From positions 248,001 to 312,000 of the forward strand of contig NZ_VFPS01000001.1 of NCBI RefSeq assembly GCF_006716815.1: DNA of 64,000 nucleotides, written 5' to 3'. Shown piece after piece: positions 46,224 through 55,533 of this stretch; within the stretch, counting starts at the first letter, position 1; every line of letters begins with the position of its first letter. The notes beneath the pieces are model-generated. The model was not told the origin of the DNA. It saw only the letters and a list, made by a program, of their open reading frames with translations, and made no database searches. The position numbers and the translations under genes were made by a program. The DNA comes from Microbacterium lacticum. Lineage in GTDB: Bacteria; Actinomycetota; Actinomycetes; Actinomycetales; Microbacteriaceae.

Positions 46224-46279
46224 GCCCTCACTCGTCGCGGAGTTCGGCGCGGGCACAACCTCACTCCTGGAGAACGAGA
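46202..46279 (+). promoter_or_regulatory. Candidate attenuator of leuCD
   Basis: Hairpin 1 pairs CCGCGACGAG (46202-46211) with CTCGTCGCGG (46231-46240). Its loop contains TCTCGTTCT (46213-46221), which is exactly complementary to AGAACGAGA (46271-46279), next to the leuC ribosome site GGAG (46269-46272). There is no T-run, so control is more likely on leuC translation than on termination. Confidence 0.65.
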
Positions 46280-46284
46280 CAGAC

Positions 46285-47751
46285 ATGAGCACACCGATTC
46301 CCGATCGCCCGCGGACCCTCGCCGAGAAGGTCTGGGACGACCATCTCGTCGTCAAGGGTGAGAACGGCGAGCCCGACCTCATCTACATCGACCTGCACCT
46401 CGTGCACGAGGTGACGAGCCCGCAGGCCTTCGACGGTCTGCGCGCCGAGGGGCGCGGTCTTCGCCGCCTCGACCTGACGATCGCGACCGAGGACCACAAC
46501 ACCCCGACGCTCGAGATCGACAAGCCGATCGCCGACCTGACCAGCCGCACCCAGATCGAGACGCTGCGGCGCAACGCCGAGGAGTTCGGCGTGCGTCTGC
46601 ACTCCCTCGGCGACGCCGAGCAGGGGATCGTCCACGTCGTCGGCCCGCAGCTCGGCCTCACCATGCCGGGGATCACGGTCGTCTGCGGCGACTCGCACAC
46701 CTCGACCCACGGCGCGTTCGGCGCGATGGCCTTCGGCATCGGCACCAGCGAGGTCGAGCACGTCATGGCGACGCAGACGCTGCCGCTGAAGCCGTTCAAG
46801 ACCATGGCCATCACGGTCGAGGGGGAGCTGCGCCCCGGCGTCACCGCGAAGGACATCATCCTCGCGATCATCGCGAAGATCGGCGCGAACGGCGGGCAGG
46901 GCTACGTGCTCGAGTTCCGCGGCAGCGCCATCCGCTCCCTCTCGATGGAGGGCCGGATGACGATGTGCAACATGTCGATCGAAGCGGGCGCCCGGGCCGG
47001 GATGATCGCGCCCGACGAGACGACCTTCGCCTATGTGAAGGGCCGTCCGCACGCGCCGACCGGGCAGGACTGGGACGACGCGGTCGCGTACTGGCGGACC
47101 CTGCCGTCGGACGAGGGCGCCGTCTACGACGCCGAGGTCTACCTCGACGCCGCCGAGCTCGAACCCTTCGTCACCTGGGGCACCAACCCCGGTCAGGGCT
47201 TGTCGCTGTCGGACGTCGTGCCCGACCCGGCATCCTTCGACGACCCCAACGAGCGCGCCGCCGCCGAGCGGGCGCTCGAGTACATGGATCTGTCCGCGGG
47301 CACGCCCCTGAAGGACGTGACGGTGGATGCCGTGTTCATGGGCTCCTGCACGAACAGCCGCATCGAAGACCTCCGCGCCTTCGCGTCGGTCATCGAGGGC
47401 CGCCAGAAGGCCGAGCACGTGCGCGTCATGGTCGTGCCGGGCTCCGCGCGGGTGCGGCTGGAGGCCGAGGCCGAGGGGCTCGACAAGGTGTTCACCGACT
47501 TCGGCGCCGAGTGGCGCTTCGCCGGCTGCTCGATGTGTCTCGGCATGAACCCCGACCAGCTCGCCCCGGGCGAGCGCTGCGCGTCGACGAGCAACCGCAA
47601 CTTCGAGGGACGGCAGGGCAAGGGCGGTCGCACGCACCTCGTCTCGCCGCTCGTGGCGGCCGCGACCGCCGTGCTGGGCCGGCTCGCCAGCCCCTCCGAT
47701 CTCGTCGCCGAGACCGCGGAGACCGCCGCGGCGGAGAAGGTCGAGGCCTGA
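46285..47751 (+). CDS. leuC: 3-isopropylmalate dehydratase large subunit
   Basis: The 488-residue aconitase-family protein has the 4Fe-4S ligands in [11 protein letters not shown] (near 350) and [10 protein letters not shown] (near 415), and the substrate block [14 protein letters not shown] (near 133). With LeuD it isomerises 2-isopropylmalate to 3-isopropylmalate in leucine synthesis. Its cluster is probably supplied by the suf system at 11.6-15.8 kb. The leader peptide upstream suggests leucine feedback. Confidence 0.97.
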   Translation: MSTPIPDRPRTLAEKVWDDHLVVKGENGEPDLIYIDLHLVHEVTSPQAFDGLRAEGRGLRRLDLTIATEDHNTPTLEIDKPIADLTSRTQIETLRRNAEEFGVRLHSLGDAEQGIVHVVGPQLGLTMPGITVVCGDSHTSTHGAFGAMAFGIGTSEVEHVMATQTLPLKPFKTMAITVEGELRPGVTAKDIILAIIAKIGANGGQGYVLEFRGSAIRSLSMEGRMTMCNMSIEAGARAGMIAPDETTFAYVKGRPHAPTGQDWDDAVAYWRTLPSDEGAVYDAEVYLDAAELEPFVTWGTNPGQGLSLSDVVPDPASFDDPNERAAAERALEYMDLSAGTPLKDVTVDAVFMGSCTNSRIEDLRAFASVIEGRQKAEHVRVMVVPGSARVRLEAEAEGLDKVFTDFGAEWRFAGCSMCLGMNPDQLAPGERCASTSNRNFEGRQGKGGRTHLVSPLVAAATAVLGRLASPSDLVAETAETAAAEKVEA

Positions 47752-47753
47752 TC

Positions 47754-48350
47754 ATGGAGAAGTTCACGACGCACACCGGTGTCGCCGCCCCGCTCACCCG
47801 CTCCGCGGTCGACACCGACCAGATCATCCCCGCCGTCTACCTCAAGCGCGTCACCAAGACGGGCTTCGACGACGCGCTGTTCGCCAACTGGCGGCAGGAC
47901 CCCGAGTTCGTGCTCAACCAGCCCGCGTACGCCGGGGCATCCATCCTCGTCGCCGGTCCCGACTTCGGCACCGGGTCGAGCCGGGAACACGCCGTGTGGG
48001 CCCTGCGCGACTACGGCTTCCAGGTCGTGCTGAGCCCCAAGTTCGCCGACATCTTCCGCGGCAACGCGGGCAAGCAAGGCCTGGTCACCGGGGTGATCTC
48101 GGAGTCCGACGGCGAGGCGATCTGGGCGGCGCTCGCGGCCCAGCCCGGCGCGCAGATGACGGTGGATCTCGAGACCAGGACCGCACAGCTGGGAGAGCTC
48201 CGAGTCTCCTTCGATCTCGACGATTACACTAGGTGGCGGCTCCTCGAGGGGCTCGATGACATCGGGCTCACCCTGCGCAACGAAGAGAAGATCGCGCAGT
48301 TCGAGGCGCGCCGAGAGGCGTGGCGGCCGCGGACGCTCCCCGTCCGCTAG
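47754..48350 (+). CDS. leuD: 3-isopropylmalate dehydratase small subunit
   Basis: The 198-residue protein has the substrate-binding swivel motif [15 protein letters not shown] near residue 66 and ends with a helical region [14 protein letters not shown]. It follows leuC by 2 bp and forms the heterodimer with it. Confidence 0.97.
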   Translation: MEKFTTHTGVAAPLTRSAVDTDQIIPAVYLKRVTKTGFDDALFANWRQDPEFVLNQPAYAGASILVAGPDFGTGSSREHAVWALRDYGFQVVLSPKFADIFRGNAGKQGLVTGVISESDGEAIWAALAAQPGAQMTVDLETRTAQLGELRVSFDLDDYTRWRLLEGLDDIGLTLRNEEKIAQFEARREAWRPRTLPVR

Positions 48351-48418
48351 CCCGAGCCCGGCGCCCCGCACCCGGGGAGAGCAGGCCCGCCCTCGAATCA
48401 CAAGTGAGGTCCGATCGA

Positions 48419-49795
48419 ATGAACACCCTCCTCAGCGCCTCCGCCGCGTCACAGCCCGGCGGCGACGGAACAGACCGCACGGGCCAGGTGCTCGCGATCC
48501 GGGGAGGACGGCCTCTCGTCGGCCGCGTCGAGGTGAAGGGCGCGAAGAACCTCGCCACCAAGGCGATGGTGGCAGCCCTCCTCGGTGAGACCGAGAGCGT
48601 GCTGCGCGACGTGCCCGACATCAGCGACGTGAAGGTCGTGCGCTCGCTGCTCGAGGTGCACGGCGTCACGATCGAGGACGACGGCGAGGGAGTGCTCCGG
48701 CTCGACCCGAGCGGGGCGGTCTCGGCGCACATGGAGGAGATCGACGCCCACGCCGGTGCGTCCCGCATCCCGATCCTCTTCTGCGGTCCGCTCCTGCACC
48801 TGCTCGGCCAGGCGTTCATCCCCGATCTCGGCGGCTGCCGCATCGGCGACCGCCCGATCGACTTCCACCTCGACGCGCTGCGCGCGTTCGGGGCGACCGT
48901 CGAGAAGCTGCCCAGCGGCATCCGACTCTCCGCGCCGAAGGAAGGCCTCCACGGCGCCGACATCGAGCTGCCCTACCCGAGCGTCGGGGCGACCGAACAG
49001 GTGCTGCTGACCGCCGTGCGGGCGCGCGGCACCACCGAGCTGCGGGGCGCGGCCATCGAGCCGGAGATCATGGACCTGATCGCGGTGCTGCAGAAGATGG
49101 GCGCGATCATCTCCTACGAGCCCAACCGGGTGATCTTCATCGAGGGCGTCGACTCGCTGCGCGGCTACGACCACCGGTGCATCTTCGACCGCAACGAGGC
49201 CGCCTCGTGGGCGTGCGCCGCCCTTGCCACCGACGGCGACATCTTCGTCGGGGGAGCGAAGCAGCCCGAGATGCTCACGTTCCTGAACGTGTTCCGCAAG
49301 GCCGGCGGCGATTTCGACATCGAGGAGGATGGCATCCGCTTCCGCCGCGGTGGCGACGTCAAGCCCGTCGTCGTCGAGACCGACGTGCACCCGGGGTTCA
49401 TGACCGACTGGCAGCAGCCGCTGATCGTCGCCCTGACCCAGGCCCACGGCACCTCGACGGTGCACGAGACGGTGTACGAGAACCGGCTCGGGTTCACGCA
49501 GGCCCTCAACAAGATGGGCGCCGACATCGTCGTGCACCCGGAGGGCATCGCGAGCCCCGACCGCCGCGTCGCCCGTCGCGCCCTCGAGCAGGCCGCCGTC
49601 GTCAACGGTCCGACGCCGCTCCACGGTGCGGACGTCGTCGTGCCCGACCTCCGCGGCGGGTACAGCTACGTCATCGCCGCGCTCGCGGCCGAGGGGGAGT
49701 CGACCGTCCGCAACGTCGAGATCATCCGCCGCGGCTACGAGAAGTTCCTCGACAAGCTGACGGCCCTCGGCGCCGACTTCGACGTGCTGGAGTGA
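48419..49795 (+). CDS. murA: UDP-N-acetylglucosamine 1-carboxyvinyltransferase
   Basis: The 458-residue protein adds enolpyruvate to UDP-GlcNAc, the first committed step of peptidoglycan synthesis. KGAKNLATK near 40 binds substrate. The catalytic loop GGCRIGDRP carries C140 (the fosfomycin-sensitive cysteine is present). The first 25 residues are an extension before the core. The ATG at 48419 is preferred since upstream sequence is not protein-like. The next genes (plsC, gpsA, ddl) also serve the cell envelope. Confidence 0.95.
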   Translation: MNTLLSASAASQPGGDGTDRTGQVLAIRGGRPLVGRVEVKGAKNLATKAMVAALLGETESVLRDVPDISDVKVVRSLLEVHGVTIEDDGEGVLRLDPSGAVSAHMEEIDAHAGASRIPILFCGPLLHLLGQAFIPDLGGCRIGDRPIDFHLDALRAFGATVEKLPSGIRLSAPKEGLHGADIELPYPSVGATEQVLLTAVRARGTTELRGAAIEPEIMDLIAVLQKMGAIISYEPNRVIFIEGVDSLRGYDHRCIFDRNEAASWACAALATDGDIFVGGAKQPEMLTFLNVFRKAGGDFDIEEDGIRFRRGGDVKPVVVETDVHPGFMTDWQQPLIVALTQAHGTSTVHETVYENRLGFTQALNKMGADIVVHPEGIASPDRRVARRALEQAAVVNGPTPLHGADVVVPDLRGGYSYVIAALAAEGESTVRNVEIIRRGYEKFLDKLTALGADFDVLE

Positions 49796-49800
49796 GCGGA

Positions 49801-50574
49801 GTGTCGCAGCATCCGCGTCGACGCGCCTCGGCCGAGAAGACGCGCCCGAGCGTGTTCTGGCCCGCCGCGGCGATCGTCGTCCCCCTCACCGGACTGATCG
49901 CGAAGATCGAGATCACGGGCGCCGAGAACCTCCCCCTGGAGGGGCCGTACGTCCTCGCCCCGAACCACTACAGCGAGTTCGACCCGGTGATCATCGCCGT
50001 CGCGACGTGGCGGATGGGCCGCGCACCGCGGTTCATGGCGAAGGAGAGCCTCTTCCGCGTGCCGGTGCTCGGCTCGCTGCTGCGTGCGACGGGCATGATC
50101 CCGGTCGCCCGCTCGTCGTCGGCCTCGGCGGCGAAGCAGACGATCGCCCAGGCCGAAGAGCTCGCCGAGCACGGCCGCGGCGTGATCGTCTACCCCGAGG
50201 GGTCGCTCACCCGCGAGCCCGACCTCTGGCCCATGCGCGGCAAGACCGGCGCCGTGCGCCTCGCGATCGAGGGGAACATCCCTGTCATCCCGATGGCGAC
50301 GTGGGGCGTGCAGAAGATCCTGCCACGGTACGGAAAGCTCAGCCTGTGGCCCCCGCGCAAGCGCGTGCAGGTGAGCGTCGGCCCGGCGGTCGACCTGGAT
50401 GCCTACCGCTCGCGCGGCGTCGGAAACGCGAACCTGGTCGCGGCCACCGACGTCGTGATGGCCGACATCGCGGGGCTGCTGAGTGCGCTCCGCGGCGAGC
50501 CGGCACCCGCCGAGCGTTGGAACCCGGCCGTGCACGGCCAGAACGAGACGGGGCGTCTTGACTCCGAGAAGTGA
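49801..50574 (+). CDS. plsC: 1-acyl-sn-glycerol-3-phosphate acyltransferase
   Basis: From the GTG at 49801 (GGAG 8 nt upstream) it has 257 residues; the GTG at 49792, overlapping the murA stop, is the alternative. NHYSEFD (catalytic HxxxxD) and YPEGS (substrate block) define the PlsC family, and one amino-terminal membrane segment precedes them. It makes phosphatidic acid and sits next to gpsA, which makes its glycerol phosphate precursor. Confidence 0.9.
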   Translation: MSQHPRRRASAEKTRPSVFWPAAAIVVPLTGLIAKIEITGAENLPLEGPYVLAPNHYSEFDPVIIAVATWRMGRAPRFMAKESLFRVPVLGSLLRATGMIPVARSSSASAAKQTIAQAEELAEHGRGVIVYPEGSLTREPDLWPMRGKTGAVRLAIEGNIPVIPMATWGVQKILPRYGKLSLWPPRKRVQVSVGPAVDLDAYRSRGVGNANLVAATDVVMADIAGLLSALRGEPAPAERWNPAVHGQNETGRLDSEK

Positions 50575-51703
50575 CGGCCGTCGCGGCGAGGCAGGGCTGC
50601 CCCGCATCGCGGTGATCGGTTCGGGAAGCTGGGGCACGACCTTCGGCAAGGTGCTCGCCGACGGCGGTGCACACGTCGTGATGTGGGCGCGCCGCGCCGA
50701 GGTCGCCCAGGAGATCCAGGAGGGTCATCGCAACAGCGAATACCTCCCCGGCGTCAACCTGCCGCGCACGATGTCGGCGACCGCACACCTCTCCGAGGCG
50801 CTCGACGGCGCCTCCCAGGTGTACCTCGCCATCTCGAGCCAGGCCCTCCGACAGAACCTCAAGGCCGTCCGCCCGCTCGTGGCGCGCACGGAGGCGCCGA
50901 TCGTCTCGCTCATGAAGGGCGTCGAGAAGCGCACGGGCCTGCGGATGAGCCAGGTCATCGAGCAGGAGCTGCACTGCGACCCGGCGCGGATCGCCGTGGC
51001 ATCCGGCCCCAACCTCGCCCTCGAGATCGCGCGCGAGCAGCCGACCGCCGCCGTCATCTCCTCGACGAGTCGCGAGACGGCCGAGGCGGTCGCCCGCCGC
51101 GCGCGCAACACCTACTTCCGCACGTTCGTGAACACCGACGTCATCGGCACCGAGTTCGGCGGGGTGCTGAAGAACCTCATCGCCGTCGCCATCGGCATCG
51201 TCGACGGGGTCGGCTACGGCGAGAACACGAAGGCGTCGATCATCACCCGCGGCCTCGTCGAGATGACCGACTTCGCCGTCGCCTACGGCGCGCAGCCCGA
51301 GACCCTGCAGGGGCTCGCCGGGCTCGGCGACCTCATCGCGACCTGCCAGTCGCCGCTGTCGCGCAACAACACCGCGGGGCGCCTGCTCGGCCAGGGCTAC
51401 AGCTTCCAAGACGTCGTGAAGCAGATGAACCAGACGGCCGAAGGCCTGGCATCCGTGGCCCCCGTGCTGGAGCTTGCCCGCGAGGCCGGCGTGCAGATGC
51501 CGATCGTCGAGCAGGTGAAGATGGTGCTCGACGGCACCATGAACCCGCGCGACATCGCCCCGCACCTGACGACCGACGACGACAAGCCCACCGGGGAGAG
51601 GACCCAGCATGGACAGAACGGTGGTGGCGGTGCTCTTCGGCGGTCGCTCCAGCGAGCATTCGATCAGCTCCGCAACGGCCGGGGGCGTGCTGCGGGCGAT
51701 TGA
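50558..51703 (+). CDS. gpsA: Glycerol-3-phosphate dehydrogenase [NAD(P)+]
   Basis: The TTG at 50558 gives 381 residues starting (M)TPRSDGRRGEAGLPRIAVIG and overlapping plsC by 17 bp; no better start is in frame. GSGSWGTTFG is the nucleotide-binding loop, and GVLKNLIAVAIGIVDG carries the catalytic lysine. It reduces dihydroxyacetone phosphate for phospholipid synthesis. The 3' end overlaps ddl by 95 bp, longer than usual, and the last 30 residues look non-conserved. Confidence 0.92.
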   Translation: MTPRSDGRRGEAGLPRIAVIGSGSWGTTFGKVLADGGAHVVMWARRAEVAQEIQEGHRNSEYLPGVNLPRTMSATAHLSEALDGASQVYLAISSQALRQNLKAVRPLVARTEAPIVSLMKGVEKRTGLRMSQVIEQELHCDPARIAVASGPNLALEIAREQPTAAVISSTSRETAEAVARRARNTYFRTFVNTDVIGTEFGGVLKNLIAVAIGIVDGVGYGENTKASIITRGLVEMTDFAVAYGAQPETLQGLAGLGDLIATCQSPLSRNNTAGRLLGQGYSFQDVVKQMNQTAEGLASVAPVLELAREAGVQMPIVEQVKMVLDGTMNPRDIAPHLTTDDDKPTGERTQHGQNGGGGALRRSLQRAFDQLRNGRGRAAGD

Positions 51704-52691
51704 CCGGAGCCGTTTCGACGTCCTGCCGATCGGGATCACCCGCGACGGCGCGTTCGTGCTCGAAGACGACGACCCCGACAAGTTCGCGCTGCGTCCCGAG
51801 CATCTGCCCGAGGTCGTCGACAACGGCACCCGCATCATCTGGCCCGATTCGGTGCTCTCCCGCGAGGTGAAGGTGGCGGATGCCACGGGCATCCGCTCGC
51901 TCGGCGACGTCGACGTCGTCTTCCCGATCCTGCACGGCCGGTTCGGCGAGGACGGGACGGTCCAGGGCTTCCTGGAGCTGCTCGATCTGCCCTACGTCGG
52001 GGCGGGGCTGCTGATGTCGGCCATCGGCATGGACAAGCACACCACCAAGCAGGTGCTGAAGGCCGCGGGCGTGCCGGTCGTGCCCTGGGCGACCCTCACG
52101 CGCGCGGAGCTCGACCGGGACCGCGAGCTGTGGGAGCGGCGCGTCCGCTCGCTCGGGCTGCCGGTGTTCGTCAAGCCCGCTCGGGCCGGGTCGAGCGTCG
52201 GGGTGTCGAAGGTCTCGGAGTGGTCGGAGCTGGCTGCGGCGCTCGAGACCGCGTTCGCCGAAGACCGCACCGTGCTCGTCGAGCAGGCGGTGACCGGCCG
52301 CGAGATCGAGTGCGGCGTGCTGCAGGGGCGCGACGGCGCCCCGCCGCGGGTGAGCGTGGCCGGTGAGATCGTCATCTCTGGCCGCGAGTTCTACGACTTC
52401 GACGCGAAGTATCTCGACGCTCCCGGCATCGACCTCGTCTGCCCGGCGGACCTGCACCCGGGCGAGCTCGCCGAGATGCAGCGGATCGCCGCGCGCGCGT
52501 TCGAGGCCGTCGGCGGCGAGGGACTCTCGCGCGTGGACTTCTTCTACACAGGCACCGAGTTCTTCGTGAACGAGGTGAACACGATGCCCGGCTTCACGCC
52601 GATCTCGATGTTCCCGACCTGCTGGATCGCGTCGGGAATGACCTACCCCGACCTGATCAGCGAGCTCGTCGACCTCGCCCGCGAGCGCTGA
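51609..52691 (+). CDS. ddl: D-alanine--D-alanine ligase
   Basis: The 360-residue ATP-grasp enzyme starts MDRTVVAVLFGGRSSEHSIS. VKPARAGSSVGVSKV near residue 190 and VNEVNTMPGFTPISMFP near 320 (Mg2+ ligands) are the family blocks. It makes the D-Ala-D-Ala end of the peptidoglycan precursor. GGGGAGAGG lies before the ATG inside gpsA. Confidence 0.96.
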   Translation: MDRTVVAVLFGGRSSEHSISSATAGGVLRAIDRSRFDVLPIGITRDGAFVLEDDDPDKFALRPEHLPEVVDNGTRIIWPDSVLSREVKVADATGIRSLGDVDVVFPILHGRFGEDGTVQGFLELLDLPYVGAGLLMSAIGMDKHTTKQVLKAAGVPVVPWATLTRAELDRDRELWERRVRSLGLPVFVKPARAGSSVGVSKVSEWSELAAALETAFAEDRTVLVEQAVTGREIECGVLQGRDGAPPRVSVAGEIVISGREFYDFDAKYLDAPGIDLVCPADLHPGELAEMQRIAARAFEAVGGEGLSRVDFFYTGTEFFVNEVNTMPGFTPISMFPTCWIASGMTYPDLISELVDLARER

Positions 52692-52731
52692 GGTCGCCCC
52701 GACCCGCGGCAGCGGGCGTGGCGGGGGCGGT

Positions 52732-53208
52732 TCAGCCCTCCGGGCGCTCGGTGCAGGCCGCGGCCGTCACGGGCAGCTGCTGCACCGCGGTGCCGAGCGT
52801 GTCGAGCACCGTGCGGGCGCTGACCTCGTCGTAGTCGAGGTACACCTCGACGGCCGGCGTGCGGCCGTACGTCGTGAAGCGGTAGTTGGGCGCCTCGGCG
52901 TCGTCGATCAGCCAGTCGACGCCGCCCGCCGTCTGGCAGGGGAGCGTCGAGGGCGCCGGCGGCTCGAGGCCGCAGGTGAGCAGCACCGTCGTGCGGCCGT
53001 CGTCGCTCTGCCAGGCACCGGTGGCCTGGGCATCCGTCCAGCGGCGCTGCTGCCCGTCGACCGCGTCGGGCAGGCGCACGGTGACCGCGGCGCAGGCCGG
53101 GTCGTTCGCCCCCTTGGCCGGGGTCATCGAGACGGTGCCGGAGCAGCCGGTGAGGGTCACCGCGGCCGCGGCCACCAGAAGGACGGCGGACAGGCGCGGG
53201 CGGAACAC
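52732..53208 (-). CDS. DUF3515 lipoprotein
   Basis: The 158-residue protein starts at a GTG (53208) and has a lipoprotein signal with the lipobox LTGC at 19-22. The body has paired cysteines (CAAV, LLTCGLE, LPCQTAGGVDW, AAACTE) that could form disulfides outside the membrane. It matches DUF3515, a family of unknown function often next to ddl or thiL in actinobacteria. TAGCCT 6 nt upstream suggests a leaderless message. Confidence 0.85.
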   Translation of the reverse strand: MFRPRLSAVLLVAAAAVTLTGCSGTVSMTPAKGANDPACAAVTVRLPDAVDGQQRRWTDAQATGAWQSDDGRTTVLLTCGLEPPAPSTLPCQTAGGVDWLIDDAEAPNYRFTTYGRTPAVEVYLDYDEVSARTVLDTLGTAVQQLPVTAAACTERPEG

Positions 53209-53214
53209 CCCTCC

Positions 53215-53224
53215 AGGCTACCGT
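53215..53224. promoter_or_regulatory. Overlapping divergent -10 elements of DUF3515 and thiL
   Basis: On the minus strand TAGCCT (53220-53215) lies 6 nt before the DUF3515 GTG. On the plus strand TACCGT (53219-53224) lies 6 nt before the thiL ATG. The two hexamers share the central TA, so one small site serves both directions. Confidence 0.6.
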
Positions 53225-53230
53225 GGAGGC

Positions 53231-54232
53231 ATGACCGATCCGCGCGCCCAGACCGTCGGCGACCTCGGCGAGCGGGCCCTGCTCGCGCGCATCTTCGCCG
53301 CGCTCTCGGGGAGCTCCCGCGCCCTCGTCGGGCCCGGTGACGACGCCGCCGTGCTCGCCGCGCCCGACGGGCGGGTGGTCGTCTCGACCGACACGCTCGT
53401 GCACGGGCCCGACTTCCGACTGGCGTGGTCGAACGGGCTCGACCTGGGCTGGAAGGCGGCGGCGGTGAATCTCGCTGACATCGCGGCGATGGGCGCGCGG
53501 CCGACGGCGCTCGTCGTGGCGCTCGCGCTCCCCGACGAGACGCAGGCCGCGTTCGTCGACGACCTCGCGCGGGGGCTGCGGGCCGCGTGCGACGCGCTCG
53601 CCCCCGGCTGCGCCGTCGAGGGCGGCGACCTCACGGCCTCCGACACCCTCACGATCGCGATCACCGTGCTGGGCGTGCTCGACGGCGCCGACCCGGTGCT
53701 GCGCTCGGGCGCGCGGGCGGGCGACACCGTCGCCGTCGCGGGCACGCTCGGCGCCGCGGCACGCGGACTCGCGCTGCTGTTCGACCGGTTTCGGAGCGCC
53801 GACGGCACCCCGATCCCGGTCGACGAGGCGGCGCTCACCGCCGCCGAGCGCAACGACCTGCGCGCACAGCTGCGACCCGCGCCGCCGATCGCCCAGGGCC
53901 CCGCGGCGGCCGGCGGGGGAGCGACGGCGATGATGGATGTCTCGGACGGTCTGCTGCTCGACGCGCGCCGCATGGCCGAGGCATCCGAGGTGCGGATCGA
54001 CCTCGATCCGGCGCTCGACGAGCATGCCCTCCGCGGCGGCGAGGATCACGCGCTGCTCGCGTGCTTCCCGCCCGGCATCGCGCTGCCCGCGGGGTTCCGC
54101 CCGATCGGGCGCGTGCTCGCGCGCGCGGCCGACGCGCCCGACCGCGACGGGTTCGTCACGGTCGGCGGCGCGCCGGTGACCGGCCGCGGCGGCTGGGACC
54201 CGCACCGCGACTGGGACGCCGTACGCGGCTGA
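53231..54232 (+). CDS. thiL: Thiamine-monophosphate kinase
   Basis: The 333-residue protein phosphorylates thiamine monophosphate to the diphosphate cofactor used by transketolase and others. GPGDDAAVLA near residue 35 holds Mg2+, GGDLTASDTLTIAITVLG near 130 and MMDVSDGLLLDA near 235 are further metal and ATP blocks. Length is usual for the family. It is divergent from the DUF3515 gene with only 22 bp between start codons. Confidence 0.95.
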   Translation: MTDPRAQTVGDLGERALLARIFAALSGSSRALVGPGDDAAVLAAPDGRVVVSTDTLVHGPDFRLAWSNGLDLGWKAAAVNLADIAAMGARPTALVVALALPDETQAAFVDDLARGLRAACDALAPGCAVEGGDLTASDTLTIAITVLGVLDGADPVLRSGARAGDTVAVAGTLGAAARGLALLFDRFRSADGTPIPVDEAALTAAERNDLRAQLRPAPPIAQGPAAAGGGATAMMDVSDGLLLDARRMAEASEVRIDLDPALDEHALRGGEDHALLACFPPGIALPAGFRPIGRVLARAADAPDRDGFVTVGGAPVTGRGGWDPHRDWDAVRG

Positions 54233-54238
54233 TCCCGC

Positions 54239-54796
54239 TCAGACGGGGCGCACCCACCACAGCGTCGTGTCGCCGTACTTCTTCGCACGATCGTGCGCGA
54301 GCGTCGCCGGCAGCGTCGGCGCGCCGGAGCGCGTCGCGCGTTCGATCACGACGACGGCGTCGGGGCTCAGACGCTCCGCGAGGAGCGTCAGCGTCTCCGT
54401 GAGGCCGGCGTCGTCGAGGTCGTACGGCGGGTCGACGAACACGAGGTCGAAGCGCGCCGACGCCGACGTCAGATAGGCATCCACCGCCGCGCGGTGCACG
54501 CGGATCGTCGCCTCCGGCACGGCGCGGCCGACGGTGCGGGCGTTGCGTTCGGCGACGGATGCCGCGCGGGGCGCCTTCTCGACGAGGTCGGCGGAGACCG
54601 CGCCGCGGCTCACCGCTTCGAGCCCCAGGGCACCCGAACCCGCGTAGAGGTCGAGGGCGCGCGCTCCGTCGATGAGATCGGATGCCTCGAGTGCGCCGAA
54701 CAGCGACTCGCGCACACGGTCGCTCGTCGGGCGGGTGCCCGCGTCGGGCACCGCGAGGGCGAGAGAGCCGGCGGCGCCGGCGATGATGCGCGTCAC
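54239..54796 (-). CDS. rsmD: 16S rRNA guanine-966 N2-methyltransferase
   Basis: The start at 54796 (VTRIIAGAAGSL) is chosen because TAGGGT ends 6 nt upstream, as in other leaderless genes; a GTG at 54802 is possible. The 185-residue SAM-dependent enzyme has ALDLYAGSGALGLEA (SAM loop) and FVDPPYD, the DPPY-type catalytic motif. TRPTSDRVRESLF is the RsmD signature. It methylates G966 of 16S rRNA. Confidence 0.93.
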   Translation of the reverse strand: MTRIIAGAAGSLALAVPDAGTRPTSDRVRESLFGALEASDLIDGARALDLYAGSGALGLEAVSRGAVSADLVEKAPRAASVAERNARTVGRAVPEATIRVHRAAVDAYLTSASARFDLVFVDPPYDLDDAGLTETLTLLAERLSPDAVVVIERATRSGAPTLPATLAHDRAKKYGDTTLWWVRPV

Positions 54797-54816
54797 CAGC
54801 ACACCCTACCGAGAGG

Positions 54817-55392
54817 TCACGACGCGACGAGCTCGTTCTGCAGCCGCGGCTCGGTGCGGCGCTCGGGGCGCAGGCCCGCCTTGTCGGCGTAGAAGGCGCG
54901 GATGCGGTCCATGTCGCCGGCGACGTCGCCGGTGAGGTCGATCGTGGGGCCGAGCCCGGTCGTCATCGTCGTGCGGTCAACGTAGCCGAGTGTGACGGGC
55001 ATGCCGGTCGCGCGCGCGATGCGGTAGAAGCCGCTCTTCCAGTACTCGTTGCCGCCCCGGGTGCCGTCGGGCGTGACGACGAGGCCGAACACCTCGCCCG
55101 CGTGCACCCGCTCGACGACCTCGTCGACGACCCGGGCGGCGTCGTCGCGCTGCACCGGGATGCCGCCGAGGGCGCGCATGATCGGTCCGCGCCAGCCCGC
55201 GAACAGGCTCGCCTTGCCGAGCCAGCGGACGGGGATGCCGAGGCGCCAGGCGATCGCGAGCATGAGCACGAAGTCCCAGTTGGAGGTGTGCGGGGCGCCG
55301 ATCAGCACCGACGGCCGCGTCGGTGCGGGCTCGGAGCGGAGCGTCCAGCGACTGAACGTCCAGTACAGGCGGGCGAGGATGCGAGGCAGCAT
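54817..55392 (-). CDS. Lysophospholipid acyltransferase-family protein
   Basis: The ATG at 55392 with TACAGT 6 nt upstream gives 191 residues. HTSNWD is the HxxxxD catalytic motif and VTPDGTRGG replaces the usual FPEG block, as in the group related to bacterial glycerol acyltransferases. A hydrophobic amino terminus may attach it to the membrane. It acylates an unknown lysolipid or lipid precursor. It lies head-to-tail 20 bp before rsmD. Confidence 0.87.
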   Translation of the reverse strand: MLPRILARLYWTFSRWTLRSEPAPTRPSVLIGAPHTSNWDFVLMLAIAWRLGIPVRWLGKASLFAGWRGPIMRALGGIPVQRDDAARVVDEVVERVHAGEVFGLVVTPDGTRGGNEYWKSGFYRIARATGMPVTLGYVDRTTMTTGLGPTIDLTGDVAGDMDRIRAFYADKAGLRPERRTEPRLQNELVAS

Positions 55393-55533
55393 GCGGCCAC
55401 TGTACGGGGGAGCATATGCCGCGGCGCGCACGAGCGCGGGCGAGCGTCGCGACCGACGGAGCGGGCGGGGCGGCGTCGACGGGCGAGGGTGCGGGTGCCG
55501 TCGGCTGTCGGGGCCGCTCTCTAGACTCGGAGC

